Below are positions 12,662 through 24,329 of a stretch of DNA of 64,000 bases, one piece after another. The DNA is taken from the NCBI GenBank assembly GCA_958510875.1, contig OY294069.1, positions 180,837,112 through 180,901,111 on the forward strand. The letters run 5' to 3'. Position 1 is the first letter of the stretch. Every line of letters starts with the position of its first letter. The position numbers and the translations under genes were made by a program. The notes below the pieces were generated by a model. That model was not told the DNA's origin and ran no database searches. It saw only the letters and a list, made by a program, of their open reading frames with translations. The stretch is from Endomychus coccineus. Its lineage: Eukaryota > Arthropoda > Insecta > Coleoptera > Endomychidae.

Positions 12662-12982
12662 GAAAAGGAAATTGGTATTGTAACTAAAAGGAACATTTTA
12701 ACTCGTTAAAATGAACTTTTGCCCATATAAAGAAAAACAATGCTGAAAAATCATCAGTAGCCAAACATATTTTGAATACACGTCATTTACCATTTATCAA
12801 GAATGCTTACTACTTTTAAAACACAGTACATACAAATATCTAGATAATTTAGAAGATATGGAAATGTATAAACGAAAAAGCAATTTATCAAATTATTTGT
12901 GCCCAGCTAGAGGTAACCCATTGTTTGCATTATTATCCCCAAATAGTATTTAAACGGGGACATTTTGATTTATAATTTAGTT

Positions 12983-13025
12983 TACTCTGATGATGGATAC
13001 TTGGTAGCCGAATGATCCTCAGTAC
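12983..13025 (+). ncRNA. Hammerhead-like core, family 2 (decayed)
   Basis: UACU, then CUGAUGA, an extra U, a helix II of GGAUAC and GUAGCC (one mismatch), then GAAU in place of GAAA, UCCUC and AGUA. It aligns with the better copy at 18952-18993. The GAAA box is mutated, so activity is unlikely. Confidence 0.45.
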
Positions 13026-13209
13026 TCAGTAGTATGTTGAGTGGATAAGGGTGATTATCTCTTATCAATAGTGTTATAATATATCCACAGTGAGAACTCT
13101 GTTATAGTTTACCTGTAGAAGAGATTTACTATAATATGATGAGTTGATAGATTATATAATAATATAGTCGCAGAATACAATCTAGCCATATAGCGTGGGT
13201 GTGGAAGTG

Positions 13210-13216
13210 TATAAAG
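13210..13216 (+). promoter_or_regulatory. Candidate TATA box for GPA2
   Basis: TATAAAG lies about 110 nt before the proposed first coding ATG at 13322 and upstream of a GC-richer patch that would form the 5' UTR. No strong initiator motif can be assigned. Confidence 0.35.
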
Positions 13217-13321
13217 TGGGGGATGTCGAAAGAAAAAGAGGGTAGGCGAGTATTTCCGTTAGAGCTTTTCATTTCACGTCTACAAGCTGCCGGCGTTGTG
13301 GTTCTTCTGTAGCGGACACCC

Positions 13322-16300
13322 ATGTCCAGGTTAGTTAAACGTTTTGTTTGCATAAGCTAGGAAAATTTCCGGTTCATTTTCATTCCATTGAATTGAATTT
13401 CGTCAAGAAAAAATATATTGCTTCGAAACTATTGAACAATTATTTTAATATTTGTTGTTTTGGATTTAATTGTGTTTTGTCATTTCCCAAAATCATTGAT
13501 TATTTTTTATTTTTACTATCAATCAAGTTACACAAGATAGATTTTTCAAAAAATTATTAATTGATTTATTTAACTCATTTATTTATATCTTGCTTTTCTG
13601 AAACATTGATTACTAACAAGATTTCTTACGAAGATAATACTTCATTTTTCATTTTGGAAATCATAGTCAACATTATGATTATTTATTTGATTCACAGAAT
13701 GCTCGCATGTTGGATTTTGTTGGGATTTTTATCGATATCTAATGCCTTCCTAGTAAGTTCCGTCACTGCAAGAGATGCTTGGCAAAAACCAGGATGTCAT
13801 AAAGTTGGTGAGTGATGTATATTCACAAATTGTATATATCATATTTTCATTTCACTTTGGAAAATGCACATATTGTTTAAATAGTACTGATCAAGAAAAT
13901 GTATATGCTAGTAAGAAAGTGAAAGAAATACCAAGGCAATAATTTTCAATCACACAATAGGGCAACTAAGTAATAACATTTTTTGTTCGATACATATTTT
14001 TTTTGGGTGCATATCCTATATAGTTACTTCAAATTCGCAAAGATTTTTGATTACTATTTTCTTTTTATGACTATTGGAAAATGATTGATTCTGATAACTG
14101 AGATCATTTAACTCACATATTAAGACAATCTTGGTTGTAACTATTGGAACAAAATAAAACATCCGAAACTAGCTATTTAAGTTACAAGTACCAAGAATTC
14201 AGTTTTAGCAAACGAAGCGTTGCCGTTTCCGTACGTGGCGATAGCCCAGTCTGGAATAACAAATGAGCCCGAAGAAACTTTTCATCTACCTGTGACAAAC
14301 AAGATTTTTTAGTAATAGCTCTCCAAACTTTCCACATAATTACATTAATAAATAAAGCAAACCTAGATAGAAACTTGTACCATAACAACAAAAGTTTAAT
14401 GGCCTTTATAGACTCGACTGAATCCTTAAAAAAATTCATTACTAAACAATATTATCAGTAGTAATATCACAAATGGGTGAGAATAAATTGAATATTATTC
14501 GACAAATCTTCGAAACCTTGATGCCAGACAATATTGCCGAATAAACTGGTATCCCCATCTATACTTCAAATTGAAGTTTTCATTCAATAAAAACAAAATA
14601 CTTCAAAAATTGCAGCGGGATTTTTCTAAGTAGAAACGTCCCACTATAATAATGTTTTGATAGGCCAAAACGTACATAAATGACACAACATGTATAGCAT
14701 TTTACGAGCTCAACTGAATGCATAAAACGGTTATATTGGAGAGTGTGAACCAAAATAACTATTTTTGGGACGAATATTTGCTGTTAGCCAAGTTTGGAAT
14801 AGCAAATGAGTCCTAAAAGACCTTATTTAGGTACGTGTTGCAAACAATATTTTTTTGTAAAAGCTCTTAAAATTTTTTCAGAATACCTTATTCATACTAG
14901 CGAATTATTCGAAACCCTAGTAATTATTGGAATGAAAGTAGTTTTGAAAAGACAAAGCCTAGAATTTTGTACCATAGCAACAATTTTGTTTTGTTTATTT
15001 ATAATAATTTAAAAAGCTCCGAAATCCGGAAGTATAGATTAGAAGGCAAAAGAAATTGTGTTGAATTTACGTCTCCTAAAATCTCGCACCATATATCATA
15101 AAAATATTTTAACTGTATGTTTAATAAATTTGCAAAATTTTATCTTTTGAATTATTAAAAATAGTCTGCAAAGGTAGCTAGGACGATTTCTCGAGACTAG
15201 ACCGAAAATGAAGCATTTTACGGACTCATTTGAGTCCGTAAAATAGCTATTATTGGGAGCGTATACAAAAAATTACATTTTTCGAATTCTAAATATTTTC
15301 ACAAAGTAATTTTGTACATTACAAAACTCCAGTAATTAGAAATTATCGAAAAAAGAATTGTGAGAAATACCTGCATCAAAAGGAAAAAGTAAAATGCGAT
15401 TTTTTATTCAAAACTTTCGCATTTCAAATGAGTACATACTTAAATTATCTCTATATTCACATACACTTTCTGTGCTGCAAAAAAAGGCAAGAAGTAAGGC
15501 TCTTGCCCTTGTTCTATCTGAAGAAATGGATAACAAATATTGTGCACTGTTTTCACTTAAAGCATTGGATGGGGAATACATGTGGAGCTCCACTTGATTC
15601 ACAATTTTCTTCTGCTGCACCAAATGGACTGGGATCAAACGATCACTAATTTCCCTCTCTTTTGTTAGCACAATTGTTTGCTTTCGGACACTTATGCGAG
15701 TCAAATTTATGATTGTAGGATCAGAAAACATATTGACATTGATTTAGGAACAAGTAATGAAAGACGTTAAAATATACTCTAAGTTTCTTTGAAATTTTAT
15801 TAAAACGTTCTGAATGATTTATGTCACAACTCTATATTTTATACTTCTGATCATCATCATCATCATTCGAGGGAGTGGGCTAAGCCACTTAGTTGGGCCC
15901 ATTGTAGTGACACCTGCTGTCATATGAACTATCAAAATTATTGACACTATATAAAGTTACTTCCATGATATCACAGAGCATTGATATAAGCTGTATACAT
16001 AGACGTATTATATGAATAGAGGTAACAACTGTTATGCCGAAACAGTTGAAATCATGATTGAATTAGAGGTCCTCCTCTATTTCGTTTTCTCTATACGTTT
16101 CGCTCTAACGACATGCCATACGGTGAAAAACAATGGCGGAGGGGACCCTTTACTTGAGCTTTATGTAATACTTCTATGGTATACGAGGCTTAGCTACTAC
16201 TTACGTACATATGATTCGTATGATAGTATTGAACTTTCCTTTATATTCAAATGTGTAACTACTTGTAACATGTTTCTGAATCTAAAATAAACATTTCTAG

Positions 16301-16646
16301 CGTTTAATTTCGTATCTTCATATTAAACTGTAGAAACATACCTATACAAATCATAACTCGAAGATTCAGAATTTGTTTTTTTTCAGGCCATACTAGAAAA
16401 ATCAGTATACCAGACTGCGTTGAATTCCATATGACGACAAACGCGTGCCGGGGATTCTGTGAAAGTTGGGCTGTACCGTCGGGTCCCAAAGCCAGCCCAA
16501 CTCAGCCCGTCACATCGGTAGGTCAATGTTGCAACATTATGGAATCGGAATCCGTCGAAGCTCGAGTTCTTTGCGTGGACGGGGTGAGAACGTTGACGTT
16601 CAAATCCGCTGTGAGCTGTTCTTGTTATCATTGCAAGAAGGATTAG
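13322..16646 (+). CDS. GPA2: Glycoprotein hormone alpha2 (thyrostimulin alpha subunit)
   Basis: The main exons are 13698-13807 and 16387-16646. They splice in phase through GTGAGT and TTTTTTCAG to give a secreted cystine-knot protein. A hydrophobic signal peptide is followed by CHKVGHTRKISIPDCVEF, NACRGFCESWAVPS, GQCCNI and a closing CSCYHC. The mature part has ten cysteines, as expected for alpha-type subunits, and no N-x-S/T sequon. GPA2 pairs with GPB5 to act on the LGR1-type receptor. A short upstream exon is likely: ATG at 13322, two codons, a CAG|GTTAGT donor at 13330, and an acceptor at 13697. It adds Met-Ser-Arg in frame before the ATG at 13699, giving about 125 residues instead of 122. 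The 2.6 kb intron contains degenerate repeats. Confidence 0.92.
14185..15010 (+). repeat. Diverged direct repeat inside GPA2 intron
   Basis: 14185-14420 and 14760-15010 align in the same orientation, sharing TGGAATA(A/G)CAAATGAG, a CAAACAA(G/T)ATTTTTT run and TTGTACCATA(A/G)CAACAA. A related ACTCA(A/T)CTGAAT(C/G) segment recurs near 14415, 14707 and 15222. No protein family is recognised. It looks like an old repeat or a local segmental duplication. Confidence 0.5.
15845..15920 (+). repeat. Dispersed repeat end with (TCA)n
   Basis: A (CAT/TCA)n run is followed by GCCACTTAGTTGGGCCCATTG. A related segment is at 26355-26440. This resembles the 3' end of a LINE or SINE family; the class is not determined. 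Confidence 0.45.
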
Positions 16647-18005
16647 GAAGAGTGAAACGATAGAACTATGCGACTTGATTAATCTTAATGTACATTGAAA
16701 TATACTTATTGTAAATATTGTACTGACTGACTGATGTAAACTATTCTTCAATATATGTTTATTTCTAGATAACTTTGTTTTAATCTACCCGGAACCCCAT
16801 TTTTCCTATTTTCTATTATTGAGGAAGTATGTTATAGCCTTTGATTACATGAAAAACCAACGAACTTGAATTATTCGTATGGTACAATCTCTGTCGAAGA
16901 AAATTAATCTAGACCGTTACCAGCCCTAGTCATAAGTCCAGGCTCGTATTAAAATCAAGTGAATATTATATTTACTTTCAGAAGTATGATAAATAGACAT
17001 GTATTAATATTATCTTACTAATTCAATTGATTTGAAAAATATATTTATTTTAGCAGCTTGCTATTTGTTACAATTAAAAAGTAATCTCAAATGTTGAAAA
17101 TATGTCGTTAAATAAATTAATCATATTATTCATTTATATTAAAAAAAAATTAAATATAACTGTTTTTATAAAATCCTTTTGAAAGATTTTTTCGAGTCTT
17201 GCTTGAGGCTATTTTATTGATTCATTAATGCCATTGAAAAGTTTTGCAAACATATAGGCTTTTCACGTAATCTGATTTTATGAATGATAACAAAAACGTT
17301 AAGCCCTAAAAATTGTTTAACATTCCTCCAACCCGAAGCAATCAAGATCTCTTCAACTTTCGCGTATCTACTTCATCCTAAATTACTCGATTTTACGTTT
17401 TTTGTAATCTATTGGGATCAACACACTATACGTACATGTATGATGAAAACCTACTCACAGTGTTCTCAAATATTGAAATAATATAGAAAATTTTCTTATT
17501 GGTGAGCGTTCATTTTCAAGGCTAAAATTGGTCAAAAATGAATGGAGAATTCGCGTTGGAATAATTTAAGCTTGATGTATATTGAAAATTAAATATTATT
17601 GATTTTCAAGACATAATTAATGATTTTGTGAATTCAAAATGTATAAAACGAATTTTCTAAAAGACTTTAATTTTATTATGGATTACTTTTGTTGAATTCT
17701 ATATGCATATATATCAAATCCGATTAAAAGGTCGCAGATGGAGCCTACTTTTGCATAGGGGCCCAGAGACTCAAGAAATCTTAAGACGTCCCTGTGAATG
17801 GAGCGAAATTATTCCACTTACAACAAAAATTACTATAAACAAACAAGCGGATGTGCAATGGGTAATTCACATTTTTAGGCCGATTTTCGGTGTTTTTGAA
17901 GTGTAGTTTGGTTAGTTTACGTCTGAGATGAAAATGACCTATGTAAAAGTTGAGCTACAAAACCTTGCCAAGAAAAAATTTTGAGCCATTAATAATTGTC
18001 CGCTA
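16647..18005. other. Intergenic, 3' side of GPA2
   Basis: The GPA2 3' UTR must start here; I see no canonical AATAAA in the first 100 nt. The rest is AT-rich, with only short open frames and no recognised domain. Confidence 0.35.
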
Positions 18006-18194
18006 TTGATGGAAAATTATAAACAGAGTAAACAAAATCTTAGAAGTCCAAAAAATGTAAGCAATTGCATTGTTGGCAAACAGGCCCACAAAAAAAAGAG
18101 GGCATATTGTGCAAAAATGTTCCCACATACCCCTCCGACCAAATGTAATAGGTTTGGCTGCTATCCCCAACATTTCTGTCACCAATGTCTAATT
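18006..18194 (+). pseudogene. Cys-rich tail, possible piggyBac-type remnant
   Basis: A 63-codon frame ends with RAYCAK, then CNRFGCYP and FCHQC. Pairs of cysteines after a basic stretch resemble the zinc-ribbon-like tail of piggyBac-type transposases. There is no upstream transposase core. The assignment is weak. Confidence 0.25.
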
Positions 18195-18339
18195 TGACTG
18201 GACTACAAATAGGTATACCCCGACAGATTCAGATACACTATTTAGATATAAAATAACTCCATTTGATAGTCTTGTTCAAGATTATTGAACGTCCCTTTGA
18301 TCCAGCAAAATTAAAACAACGAAGTTGTGAAACTTCAGC

Positions 18340-19010
18340 AAAAAGCTTTGAACAATGGTTACAAAAAATCTTTGATCAATAATTTAATTTCTAAACAAAA
18401 AAGCAAATAGGTACGTACGTAACCAACTAATCGAACAGGAGCCATTACCTTCAAATACTTCAATAAAATTCAAAAGTTTCACTTATCATCCTTCAGTAAA
18501 TAATAAAATCCAAAATTTGTTATCTAAATTTGCGAAACAACCAGTTTATAGATGTAAGAACAAGCTAAAAATCAGTTTAGGCAACAGCTTTGATAAAGTT
18601 TCCCATAAATCCAGGATTTACGATTTTGAATCGTGTCAAAATGTGATGGGGGTCAAACTAGACGGAATCATTTAACTCGGTATAAGGAACATTTTGCCCA
18701 TATAATGGAAAATGTTGGTGAAAAATCAGCGTTAGCCGGCCATATTTTAAATACAGGTCACACCATTTCTCAACAAAACTTCTAAAGCATAGTACAGACA
18801 AATATCTAGGTAATTAAGAAGGAATGGAAATGTATAAACGAAAAAGCAATTTATCAAATTCCGATTTATCTCCAACTGAGGATAACCCATTGTTTGTATT
18901 ATTATCCCCAAATAGTATTTAAATAGGTATATTTTGATTTGTAATTTAGTTTACTCTGATGATGGCTACTTAGTAGCCGAAAGGTCCTCAGTACTTTAAT
19001 AAGCAGTATT
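18340..19010 (+). pseudogene. Penelope-like family 2, copy 2
   Basis: Decayed 3' part of a Penelope-like retroelement. Readable pieces include a GIY-YIG-type endonuclease tail with HFAHI, a YFKYRSH/ILNTGH-equivalent region, and a conserved DNPLFVLLSPNSI tail, then the terminal repeat with a hammerhead-like core at 18952-18993. Stops and frame changes are frequent. Related copies are at 11940-13100, 37590-38000 and 62208-62362. Confidence 0.6.
18952..18993 (+). ncRNA. Hammerhead-like core, family 2 (best copy)
   Basis: Helix I is UACU (18952-18955) against AGUA (18990-18993). CUGAUGA is at 18956-18962, followed by an extra U. Helix II is GGCUAC and GUAGCC, a perfect 6 bp. GAAA is at 18979-18982. 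A minimal helix III (AGG and CCU) has a one-base loop; the predicted cleavage site follows C18989. A helix III this short is typical of hammerheads that work as dimers. Confidence 0.6.
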
Positions 19011-20579
19011 CTATAATGTTTGCATACTCTCTGTGGAACGAACAAAGGATAACACGAAGTCGTGTAAGAGAATGAAATTGTAGTTTTGTTCCGTACTAAA
19101 CAAACTTGAGTGTCAATTCACATACACTTTAAAGCATCTATAGTCTCTGAATGTTTCACTTCAATTGATTGTGAAGCACCTAATAGCAGTTTTATGCGGC
19201 CGTTTGCGGACTTGATAATCTACTCCTGAAGTAAACGGCTCATTTACACCATGACAATTTGACTTTAGTTTTCCAGCAGTATTATCTTATAGAGGACATA
19301 TTGCAATATTCCCAATAAAACTTTTCTAGTAGGCGCTTTAAAATTCACTTTTTTGGATTTTTCTTTCCTTTTCCATGGTGGTGGTAATTATAATAAGAAT
19401 GAAATATTATTTCGGTAGAAAACATTTGACAATGTGTAGTAGGCGGTCAGAAATAAAAAATAATTGCAATTCGTAATAACACAGAGGTTTTATCGATAGT
19501 GCTCGAGAAGTAAAATCTTTTACTCCGTTTCAGAGCTGTCTCGCGAGATCCCCATGACTTGGCCTCGCTCATTAAGTTTATTAGATGCTTATTCAGATGA
19601 CAGTGACAATGTTTTCTGCAGTTTTAATTGGATTTCAAAACACAAGTCGGCTGCAGATGCATTTCAATAATAAAAGTCATATATCTTTTCTAAATTACAG
19701 GGACACACTGATTAAACAATTTTTGACAAAGATAATAAATTATCGAAACCGTAATTACCAATACTACCATTCGTAAATTATTGCAATAATGTAAATTATA
19801 CTCTCTTCATCTTCATTACGACGTCATCGGCGAGCGAAAAACGATGCATCTCTCTTCAGACATTCTAATATTCCAGCAAAATATAATTTATCGAATAATA
19901 AAACGCCAATCACCCGCTAATTTATTCGAAGGTGTGATATTTAAGAAATTCGAATTATTATCTTATTCCAGAAGTGAGATAATTTATTTCCACCACATAA
20001 GTAGGAATCGTCGATGGTTCATAAACGCGAATCCCTTGAGTCCTTTTCAATCGCTAGCTCGTGATAAGGAATATATTAGTAGAATGTATATTACCGAGCG
20101 GCTGGAACTATTTTGCACCATCAAATTCACCAACGTCGTTTTGATGCTAGCATAACCACGAAAACAATACTGACGATCGCTTCTAATGCGATTTGACCTT
20201 ATAATCTCCATTCCCATAACTAATGGATTATTACTTTTATTAAAACGTCAAATGCAATAATAAGTTATTCGTGAAAATCATTACAGCTGGTATTATATCC
20301 AATATCATCAAATTAAACGATATGGAATTATTTACGTTACAAGAATGGAAAATAACGTATTAAAGTAGGTACAAGTTTAGTTCAGGAATCTCTAAACGAG
20401 TACTTATTAGTCTTTACTTACGTATCGGACTCACGACCATCATCGAAATCATAACACATTAAAGTTTTAAGTATATGAATCATGAACCCGCTGTTCAGTA
20501 ATATTCTTATAAGCTTTGAAGTCATATCAATACTGAACCAAAAAATATTACACTCAAGTATCCACTTCCGAAACAGATG
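19011..20579. other. Intergenic, nothing recognised
   Basis: No supported gene. The block near 19460-20160 is less AT-rich and less repetitive than its surroundings and has an open frame of 103 codons without a recognisable domain. It could be regulatory DNA between the two hormone genes; that is speculation. Confidence 0.3.
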
Positions 20580-20720
20580 TTAAAAATTCATGAAGTAATA
20601 GAAAAAGGTTGTCAGAACTTATTAGAATTATTGCTTTTGAGCATCCTATCTAAAATATACTTTTAACATTATAAAGACGCATGTAGGAATTTGCAAGGGT
20701 TTTACTTAATTAAATTAGTA
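20580..20720 (+). repeat. Dispersed repeat, partner at 49365-49495
   Basis: The sequence with GCATGTAGGAATTTGCAAGG and TAAAATATACTTTTA reappears as its reverse complement at 49365-49495. Both copies lie a few hundred bases from a family 3 repeat unit, suggesting one larger composite element. The class is unknown. Confidence 0.55.
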
Positions 20721-20760
20721 TACATGTGACTTAATGATTGAATATCTGTTCTATGATTTA

Positions 20761-20938
20761 CAGACTTGGTTTTATGTGAATCATCTCCAGAATAGATCTT
20801 TAATAATAATTGGCTCCCGTAGCCAAAACATTAACACTTTTGTAATCGAATTGATGATTATAATGTTTTCGATAGGGAAGCCAATTATTATAAGAGATCT
20901 ATTCTAGAGATGGTTCACATAAAACGTGACTTCAAGTC
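20761..20938. repeat. Short hairpin repeat (MITE-like)
   Basis: Arms of about 80 bp (20761-20845 and 20853-20938) are imperfect reverse complements sharing TTTTATGTGAA, AGAATAGATCT and AATAATTGGCT. It is directly followed by the family 3 unit. Confidence 0.75.
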
Positions 20939-20967
20939 TTTGAATCATATATCTATACATTGATACG

Positions 20968-21075
20968 TCTTCAGATGATGGTAGTGAGACCGAAACGTGC
21001 GTAAAGACGAAAATAATAAGCATATGTGTTGGTGTGATCTATTTCCCGAGAATTTGTATATAATTCATACCTGTA
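20968..21075 (+). repeat. Family 3 repeat unit with hammerhead-like core
   Basis: UCUU, then CAGAUGA (a U-to-A change in the CUGAUGA box), an extra U, GGU and ACC as helix II, GAAAC, a GUGC loop, GUA and AAGA. The downstream block GACGAAAATAATAAGCATAT and GTGTGATCTATTTCCCGAGA is shared with 25686-25745 and 49757-49830. Confidence 0.5.
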
Positions 21076-22122
21076 CATGTAACATGAATCATTATTAAAC
21101 GAGTTCTTTAAGAGTAGGTATGCCTATGGTTTCGACGTTTACGTAGTGTAAAATTACGTTCAGCAGTTGGAGAATTAAACTAAAATTTATACAACACTTG
21201 TAAAATTTAGTTTAGAAATAATGCTGACAAATTGTTTCACCACACTGTGGCATTCTCGGAAAGGTAAAGCAAAATCTAAAATTGTGTCCTCTAATATTAG
21301 GGATTATTCAAAATGTGGTACAAATTGAGGGATGGGGTAGACAATGATTTATGGTTTGAGTGGAAGCTTATTTACAAAATTATTGACAAGTGGTAAATTA
21401 TAGGTTCCTATTGTTTTTTAAATGTTTTAAAATTTATACGAATCCTAGAATATTGAGTTTATGCCCTTTTTCTTGAATATGTAAATTATTAAGGGTGACA
21501 TTGTGATTATGCTCCAATAATTGATTCACGCAATTATAGTTCACTTTTTTGAGGCTGTAATTCCTTAAATATTCGGGGAACCTACGTACAGGGCATTGCA
21601 GTTATCACACCTCAGCCTGTAAGCTCCAGACTTCTTCAATTTATCTTTTGTAGATTTTGAATTATTAATAAAAGATTATAGATTTTGTGTTGTTTTCAAG
21701 GCGACGTCTTAATTCTGGTTTTTAAGAAATTGAGATATTTTCTGTGAGTGTTTACAAATTTTTTGTTTTAAATGCATTCTTCGATCAATGTAAAATGTTG
21801 TAACCTTACTTTCCGAATATACCCCTATGTCCTAAAGAATAAATAAAACTTTTGTTTTACTGTCGGTACCAGCTGCAGCTGCAACATAGCCTCTGGGTTG
21901 TGGCGGCACGATCGAGCGTTCAGGCCTTATACTATAGTGATCATTGGTTGAACCCATGGGGTGAATTACTTCAAATATTCATTGCTTTCCTTCCTATCAA
22001 AGAAGTTGACGATCTATTAATTACTAATCGGGAAACCTATATACTATTCTCTAGTAGAATCAATCCTCCAATATGGGATACTTGCATGGTGAGCACTTAA
22101 TCATTCTAATTACATCAAAATT
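21076..22122. other. No recognised gene
   Basis: AT-rich. An 82-codon frame at 21852-22100 has no recognisable domain and abuts a LINE fragment, so it may be part of LINE debris. Confidence 0.3.
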
Positions 22123-22445
22123 ATGCTATACAAACCTATTTTATATAGCTCAGAACAAATTAACAAAAAATCAGGAATATTAAATTCAAGACAAGTGTAT
22201 TGTAAACAAACGCTGATCTATTACAAAAAGCAGCCTTTTCATTCAAAACCAGTCAATCACAGTTATGATACTAGAGCCATATCGGGAATAAAAAGTGAAA
22301 ATGATAAAAACCAAAAAATATCCACATCCAGATGGTTACAATACATCGGACCTCGGCTCTACAACTTGCTCCCTACTACAGCAAGACAGGGATGTACCTT
22401 TCACAAATTTAAGACACAAACCCACCAATGGTACCACTGTTGTAG
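22123..22445 (+). pseudogene. LINE reverse-transcriptase tail
   Basis: An open frame of 111 codons has the late reverse-transcriptase layout: NHSYDTRA, then RWLQYIGPRLYNLLP and a K/Q-rich end. This pattern is typical of the C-terminus of several LINE clades. It overlaps an oppositely oriented LINE fragment at 22336, so the junction is rearranged. Confidence 0.5.
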
Positions 22446-22790
22446 AAGGAGGAGATAGGCATTCGTATTTTTCTTGAAAGTTATAGGCATAGGGAAAGAC
22501 CTCCACAACTTCGCTGTTCGATAGAAAAATGAAGTCTGGTAGAAAAATGTTCGGCATGTTTGGAGCTTGACAATGAAGGGGTGACTAGTTTGAGCTCGTC
22601 TAGTCCGCCTATCTGGAATCTTTCGTGGTGGAACAACACCAACCATGGAAATATCTATAGAAAAGGGAGAGATCTCCCACCTTTCTACTATGTTCTAGAG
22701 AGTTCCTTTAACTCGTAAGCTCTTCTGAATAGAATCCAAGAACTTCAGCGTATGTGCATGTGAACAGTACTCCAGGACAGGTCGGATCTG
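22336..22790 (-). pseudogene. LINE tail fragment (family A)
   Basis: The minus strand carries the family A block: KVGDLSLFYRYFHGW, DRRTRRAQTSHPF, CRTFFYQTSFFYRTAKLW and AYNFQ. The upstream part (about 22730-22790) matches the PVLEYCS-like region seen at 25040. Frameshifts are present. Confidence 0.6.
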
Positions 22791-24329
22791 TGCTTTCTAG
22801 ATTATGAGGAACTGCTGGGATGTAAACTAGTGGACAAATGAATTTTTCTTTTTTCCAGAATACGTTATTAATCATCGGAAGCTACCTACTTTCCCTAATG
22901 AAATTTAAAATTGTTATGTTATTACATTTTGCATATGTAACGAACGTTTTACGAGCGTAATTTGGAGTAATCGATTATTAGCGGTAAAAATTCGAAAAAG
23001 AAAATTAATTAAAAACGACGATTTGATTAGCTCCAGGTATATGCATGTGTCAATTGGAATTTCACGGTAATAGTCGCGTGATCCTCTCGAATTTAATTAC
23101 GAAAATTAATATACAATTGGAAAAGCGTGGGTGCGACTTGTATTAATCCCGCAGGATCATCTTCGTATTTCGTAGCTGGTTCTAATGTATTTTGTTTTCA
23201 TGTCGTTATCTGCATTTCGATATATTATACAAATTGCATCCTAGATTTTCCAAAGCTCCATGACCCTATAAAAAAAGCTGTGATTCGTCCATCACGCGAT
23301 TTCCTTCAATTTTGTTATCAAAAAGCTTTCCGACACTCCTGCGGATAAAATTTGGATGAGCTTAGGAGCAGAAAATATTTAGGAAATGATTTAGAAACCT
23401 CTTATGAAAGACTTTAGATTATACACTATGTTACATGAAACCTTTATCCAAATGGTCTTCATAATGTTTTTCACAACCCAATGTTTCATACTGTCACCTG
23501 CTGTTAGGTTGAGATAATTTATATATAATTATACCTGTGTCAAAAATCATTATCAACTTAGAATTATCCAATGTTTGGCTGTATCTATCCCGACACGGTT
23601 TAATGAAGAATATTGTAGCACTTTTTGTTTCAAAACCATAGAATCGTTCTGTCATGCAATTATTATCACTACAATTAGTCAACTAATTAATTTCATTACC
23701 TCGTTAAAGTTTCCAATCAATTTGGTAATTTTAATACTCGCCCACAGTGTAGAAATTAATTACAAAAACCTACGAATCGAATGTGTATTTAGGAAAAGTA
23801 CATAATGAATAATTGATCCTGGATCCGCAGTTTATTCCACGGGACATTTTTTTCTATATTCGAAGACGTTTAAATATTCTCGTCTAACAAAAAGTTGATA
23901 TAATAATTTTATAACTTCCCGCGTGTTTGAGATTGATTAGTCCCATTGGGCATTTCATCATTATTGCATTAACTCGTCTATTTTTAATTGCAGTGTTGGG
24001 GTAAAAAGCATACTTGACAGCCTTTTACGCGCTTAAAATCAAATTAACTCTTTTACGTATGAAAGGTGGGTTGCGGTGTGTTCTACTCCTACACCTGTAG
24101 GCCTACATATTCGATACGATGGATGTTAGAAGTTGGCGAGGGCAATACAAATACATGTTTTCTAACGAACATAAAAAACTAGGCTCTTTACGAGACATAT
24201 CACTTATAGTTCATTCCAATTGTTGGCTGATTGCACACATATGTATATTTATATTAAAGCACATCGGAATAGGTGTTGTTTTTGTTCACATCCTTTTGTG
24301 ATTTGAGTTGTACTTATTAAATATTGATG
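22791..24329. other. No gene recognised; possible conserved noncoding DNA
   Basis: 22920-23350 stands out as non-repetitive, with several homeodomain-type AT cores (TAATCGATTATTAG, TTAATTAAAA) and no coding signal. Enhancer function is possible but unproven. The remainder is AT-rich without recognised features. Confidence 0.3.

Larger units (their letters stand above)
11940..13100 (+). pseudogene. Penelope-like family 2, copy 1 (split by RTE)
   Basis: The flanks (11940-12000 and 12662-13100) match the continuous copy at 18340-19010: both share a GATCAATAATTTAATTTCTA block, then a GIY-YIG-type endonuclease tail with an RYKEHFAHI-like and HILNTGH-like region, and a closing hammerhead-like core. 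Between the flanks is a 5'-truncated RTE insertion. Frameshifts and stops show that the copy is dead. Confidence 0.65.

Noticed and set aside
15408..15731. 107-codon open frame on the minus strand in the GPA2 intron
   Set aside because: No recognisable domain and overlapping plus-strand frames of similar length; judged to be chance.
22920..23350. A missed coding exon
   Set aside because: No frame longer than 73 codons, no domain similarity, and no in-phase splice partner found.
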